From Candidatus Solincola jinzensis (GTDB lineage: Bacteria; Actinomycetota; Geothermincolia; Geothermincolales; RBG-13-55-18), in the NCBI GenBank assembly GCA_015711875.1, contig MU158532.1, positions 7,928-13,547 of the forward strand: a stretch of DNA of 5,620 bases, in the 5' to 3' direction. The first letter of the stretch is position 1; every line of letters begins with the position of its first letter. This document shows, in pieces, positions 3,081-5,620 of the stretch. The notes under the pieces are model-generated. The model saw only the letters and a list, made by a program, of their open reading frames with translations, searched no databases and was not told where the DNA came from. The position numbers and the translations under genes were made by a program.

Positions 3081-5603
3081 TCAGCGCGTGCGCGCCAGCC
3101 TCGCCGCCCCGAAAAAGGCGATGATAAGGCCCGCCAGCATCAACGCGCCGAATGCGATCAGCAGGTAAATGACATCGAATCCGGTCCTGGGCAGTGTTCC
3201 CTGCCTTTGCTGCTGCTCGGGCTGAGCGGGCTGCGTGGGCTGAGTGGGCTGTGCAGGGGGAGTTATGACCTCCCCGGCTACCTCCGCGTTGTTGTGGAAG
3301 TCGATCCTCATCTCCTCGCCGGGGGCGAGGTCGAAGCTCACCGAGGTAGGCGAGGTGGCGACGTATCCCTCCGGCACCACTTCCTGCACCGTGTAGGAGC
3401 CCGCCTTCAGGTCGCCGAAGCGGTAGGAGCCGTCGGCGTCGCTGGCAAGGGTGGCAAGCAGCTCTCCCTGCCCGTCGAGCAGGCGGATGGTAACCCCTTC
3501 CAGCCCCTTCTCGCCCTCGTCGAACTGTCCGTTGGCGTTGGCGTCCAGCCACTTGGTGCCGGCCACCGCGGCGTAGGGGGCGTTGATGAAGTCGACACGC
3601 CTAATCTCGCCCGCCGCCAGCACCAGGCCTACCTCCACCGCTCCGGTGGCGTAATGCCCGGCGGGCACCTCCTCCTTCACCATGTACTGTCCATCCACAA
3701 GGCCTTCGAAGGAGTAATAACCACTGGCGTCGGTTAACCTCTCCTCCAGGATCCCCTCCGCCTGCAGGGTTATCTTCACGCCCGCCACCCCGGCCTCGCT
3801 ATCCTGGTGGATGCCGTCCCCGTTGGCGTCCAGCCATTTATAACCGTGGATGCCGGAGAGCCTGCGGTTCACGAACACCTGGTGGAACTCGTCTCCGCTC
3901 GCCAGCTCCAGGGCCATCTCCGTGTCGGTGACCGCCAGCCATCCCGCGGGCACTTCCTCCCTGAGCAGGTAAGAGCCAGGCGTCAGCCATCCGAAATCGA
4001 AATGGCCGTCCTCGGCGCTGACCGCCTCGGCCTGGAATCCCTCGCCTTCGAGCATGAATTTCACGCCCGCCACGGGAAGCCGGGTGTTGTGATCTATCTT
4101 TTCCCCTGTAACCCTGGCCATCCTGGCGTTGAGGAATACGATGTTGGCTTCCTGTCCTTCAGCCACCCATATCTCAACCGGATTCTGGGAGGTGGGGAAA
4201 TAGCCCTCCGGGACCTCCTCCTCGACCAGATACAGTCCCCCCATTAGGTTCTCGAACGAGAAACCGCCATCCTCATCGGTGGCCGTCTCCCCCACCAGGG
4301 TCATACCCTCTCCGGAAAGCAGCGTCGCCGCAACCAACTCTTCGAGCTGCTCAGCGCGGAAAAGGCGAATGGTGACGTCACCCAGTCCGGGCTCGCCCTC
4401 GTCGAGCTCGCCGTCAGCGTCAAGGTCCACATACTTGGTGCCGGTGATCCTGCCCGGCCTGATTTCTTTTTCCTTCACCTCTATGGTCACGTCCACCTCA
4501 TCCTGAAGGTCGCCTATCCTGGCCTTGTTGTTGAGGTTATAGGCGCCGGCCGCCTCAGCGCTCAGCTCTTTCTCTATCACCACCGTGAAAGGCGCGTCGG
4601 CCAGGTCGAGGCTCCAAGGGCCGGCCAGGGACGCGGCCGGGGAGCCGTTGATGGTGGCCGATTTGATGAGATAACCGAGGCCTGCCGCCGGCTCGATGGT
4701 CTCGATGTCCTCAAGGGAGACCACGCCGGGAGCGGAAGCCTGCGGCTTGGCGAAGCTCTCGCGGTAGTGGAAGGTCCAGTCCTGCATCCCAGGCTTGGGG
4801 GGCTTAGGCTTGTTGCTGATGGTTATCTCGATGAGGTTGCTCATGGCCGTTATGCTCGCCAACGGCACCGGGAGGGTGAAGGTGCCGGAATATGAATAGA
4901 CGTGCGGCCCCCCCGTGGGGATGGCGTCATCGCCCAGCGGAACGGTAGTGGTGATGCTCGAGGCCGCAGGCAGCCAAGTGGGGCCTCCCGCCTTGTACCA
5001 TACGGTATCGGAAACCGCTATCACGTCCGCTGGCCATTCCCCGGTGTTTTTCACGAAGATGTTCCCCGCGATGTAGTAGGCATTACCCGCGCTGGCATCG
5101 ACATTTATGGTGAAAGAGATGTCGCGCTTCTCGCCCACCTCCATCTCGAGATGTGAATGTGAGGCGGTCTTCTCCAGGCTGATATCCCAGCCGGGAGCCC
5201 GCACCACGTCAACGTCCTTCCAGATATCTAGGCTGGTGACCTCCCAGGGGACCTGACTGCCCCCACCATAGGTCATGACGCTGGCCACCTCAGAGGCCGG
5301 AACCTGTGCTGCGTTCGCTTCGCTCTTCTCGTCTTCGTCGTTGACCGCATCAGTGGCACTTTCCCTTTCCTCACCGCCGACGGCCCCATTGGTTTCGGGG
5401 CGCGTTCGCCCCGCGGCCTCTTCATGCGCACGCCCTCGTTCCTCTGCCGTTCCCGTTACTTCCTCCGCCAACTCCTGCGCTCCCGCCCCCGGCGTCGCTT
5501 TCTCGCCGCCGGAGGCGACGGCCGGGACGAAGGGGAAGGCGAGAAGCATGGCGATGGCCATGACGGCCAAAACGCTTATGGTCCTTTTCAATATATCGTT
5601 CAT
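3081..5603 (-). CDS. LPXTG-anchored surface protein with four SdrD/Cna-B-like domains
   Basis: This 840-residue protein is probably exported by Sec and linked to the cell wall by a sortase, acting as an adhesin, stalk or pilin-like component. In order: signal peptide 1-30 (Lys-Arg, hydrophobic core, cleavage after AVA); acidic disordered stretch to about 105; beta-rich region of unknown family, about 110-380, beginning DISLEKTA-like and containing SFTINV; four prealbumin-like B domains at about 385-494, 496-582, 584-677 and 679-773; a Pro/Gln/Thr linker to 803; LPRTG at 804-808; membrane segment 811-833; basic tail RLARTR. Domains 1, 3 and 4 carry an Asp/Asn-rich calcium-type loop (D393-D395-D397, D592-N594-D596, D687-N689-N691); domain 2 lacks it. 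The ATG at 5601-5603 has AAAGGAG at 9 nt; an adjoining GTG at 5604-5606 has it at 6 nt and would add one residue. A strong terminator follows. No sortase is in the window; the ligand is unknown. Confidence 0.95.
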   Translation of the reverse strand: MNDILKRTISVLAVMAIAMLLAFPFVPAVASGGEKATPGAGAQELAEEVTGTAEERGRAHEEAAGRTRPETNGAVGGEERESATDAVNDEDEKSEANAAQVPASEVASVMTYGGGSQVPWEVTSLDIWKDVDVVRAPGWDISLEKTASHSHLEMEVGEKRDISFTINVDASAGNAYYIAGNIFVKNTGEWPADVIAVSDTVWYKAGGPTWLPAASSITTTVPLGDDAIPTGGPHVYSYSGTFTLPVPLASITAMSNLIEITISNKPKPPKPGMQDWTFHYRESFAKPQASAPGVVSLEDIETIEPAAGLGYLIKSATINGSPAASLAGPWSLDLADAPFTVVIEKELSAEAAGAYNLNNKARIGDLQDEVDVTIEVKEKEIRPGRITGTKYVDLDADGELDEGEPGLGDVTIRLFRAEQLEELVAATLLSGEGMTLVGETATDEDGGFSFENLMGGLYLVEEEVPEGYFPTSQNPVEIWVAEGQEANIVFLNARMARVTGEKIDHNTRLPVAGVKFMLEGEGFQAEAVSAEDGHFDFGWLTPGSYLLREEVPAGWLAVTDTEMALELASGDEFHQVFVNRRLSGIHGYKWLDANGDGIHQDSEAGVAGVKITLQAEGILEERLTDASGYYSFEGLVDGQYMVKEEVPAGHYATGAVEVGLVLAAGEIRRVDFINAPYAAVAGTKWLDANANGQFDEGEKGLEGVTIRLLDGQGELLATLASDADGSYRFGDLKAGSYTVQEVVPEGYVATSPTSVSFDLAPGEEMRIDFHNNAEVAGEVITPPAQPTQPTQPAQPEQQQRQGTLPRTGFDVIYLLIAFGALMLAGLIIAFFGAARLARTR
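3084..3194 (-). other. Cell-wall sorting signal (LPRTG, membrane segment, basic tail)
   Basis: The last 37 residues hold LPRTG, a hydrophobic segment of about 23 residues and a tail with three Arg. By family knowledge a sortase cleaves between Thr and Gly and joins Thr to the cell wall or to a pilin subunit. The Pro/Gln-rich linker before it is typical of a wall-spanning stretch. Confidence 0.93.
3285..4451 (-). repeat. Four tandem SdrD/Cna-B-like domain repeats in the surface protein
   Basis: Four units of 87-110 residues repeat the pattern G-x-K at the start, G(L/V)xGVxIxL, then a YSFxxLxxGxYxVxEEVPxGY-like middle, and F(L/V/I/H)N at the end. Approximate nucleotide spans are 4122-4451, 3858-4118, 3573-3854 and 3285-3569. 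Units 3 and 4 are closest, sharing KWLDAN at the start. Unit 1 has an extra loop of about 15 residues (around 417-435). Unit 2 is the most diverged and lacks the Asp-rich loop. Confidence 0.85.
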
Positions 5604-5612
5604 CACAGATCA

Positions 5613-5619
5613 CTCCTTT
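5613..5619 (-). promoter_or_regulatory. Ribosome binding site of the surface protein gene
   Basis: AAAGGAG on the minus strand lies 9 nt before the ATG at 5601-5603 and 6 nt before the adjoining GTG at 5604-5606, so either start is possible. The promoter lies beyond the right edge. Confidence 0.8.
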
Positions 5620-5620
5620 C

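Noticed and set aside
3027..3737. 236-codon plus-strand open frame
   Set aside because: It mirrors the B-domain and sorting-signal coding sequence of the surface protein; high GC opens the opposite strand.
3807..4247. 146-codon plus-strand open frame
   Set aside because: Antisense to B domains 1 to 3; no ribosome binding site or recognisable motif.

Overview
The window carries three confident protein-coding genes, all on the minus strand, with long GC-rich gaps between them. Read in the direction of transcription (right to left) they are: a large sortase-anchored surface protein with four SdrD/Cna-B-like domains (3081-5603), a membrane-anchored molybdopterin-dependent oxidoreductase of the sulfite oxidase/YedY superfamily (1747-2409), and a secreted lipoprotein with a probable LolA/LppX-like fold (369-1286). 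All three act outside the cytoplasmic membrane. The 5' end of a fourth minus-strand gene probably starts at the extreme left edge. I see no rRNA, tRNA, CRISPR array, insertion sequence or sortase gene.

Organism: the DNA is GC-rich, the two clearest ribosome binding sites are AAAGGAG, and an LPXTG sorting signal occurs beside a lipoprotein. This points to a monoderm, high-GC Gram-positive type of bacterium, perhaps a deep-branching actinobacterial lineage. That placement is inference; nothing in the window is a taxonomic marker.

Layout: 1-63 holds a possible truncated gene start and a 9-codon leader ORF. 64-368 is non-coding but has a perfect TATAAT box and a G-quadruplex motif in what would be the leader of the left-edge gene. 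369-1286 is the lipoprotein. 1287-1746 is a gap with a perfect 12-bp palindrome and a short stretch that resembles a peptide repeat found further right. 1747-2409 is the oxidoreductase. 2410-3080 is a 670-bp gap with two diverged copies of a 42-bp repeat, a possible 40-codon Cys-rich ORF with a strong ribosome binding site, and a strong terminator at its right end. 3081-5603 is the surface protein, whose ribosome binding site lies at the right edge.

The large gaps and the terminator after the surface protein argue for separate transcription units rather than one operon. The shared theme is the cell envelope; no direct functional link between the three genes is visible. The most unusual material is between the genes: the G-quadruplex beside a leader-ORF ribosome binding site, and the intergenic repeat whose copies differ mainly at codon third positions.
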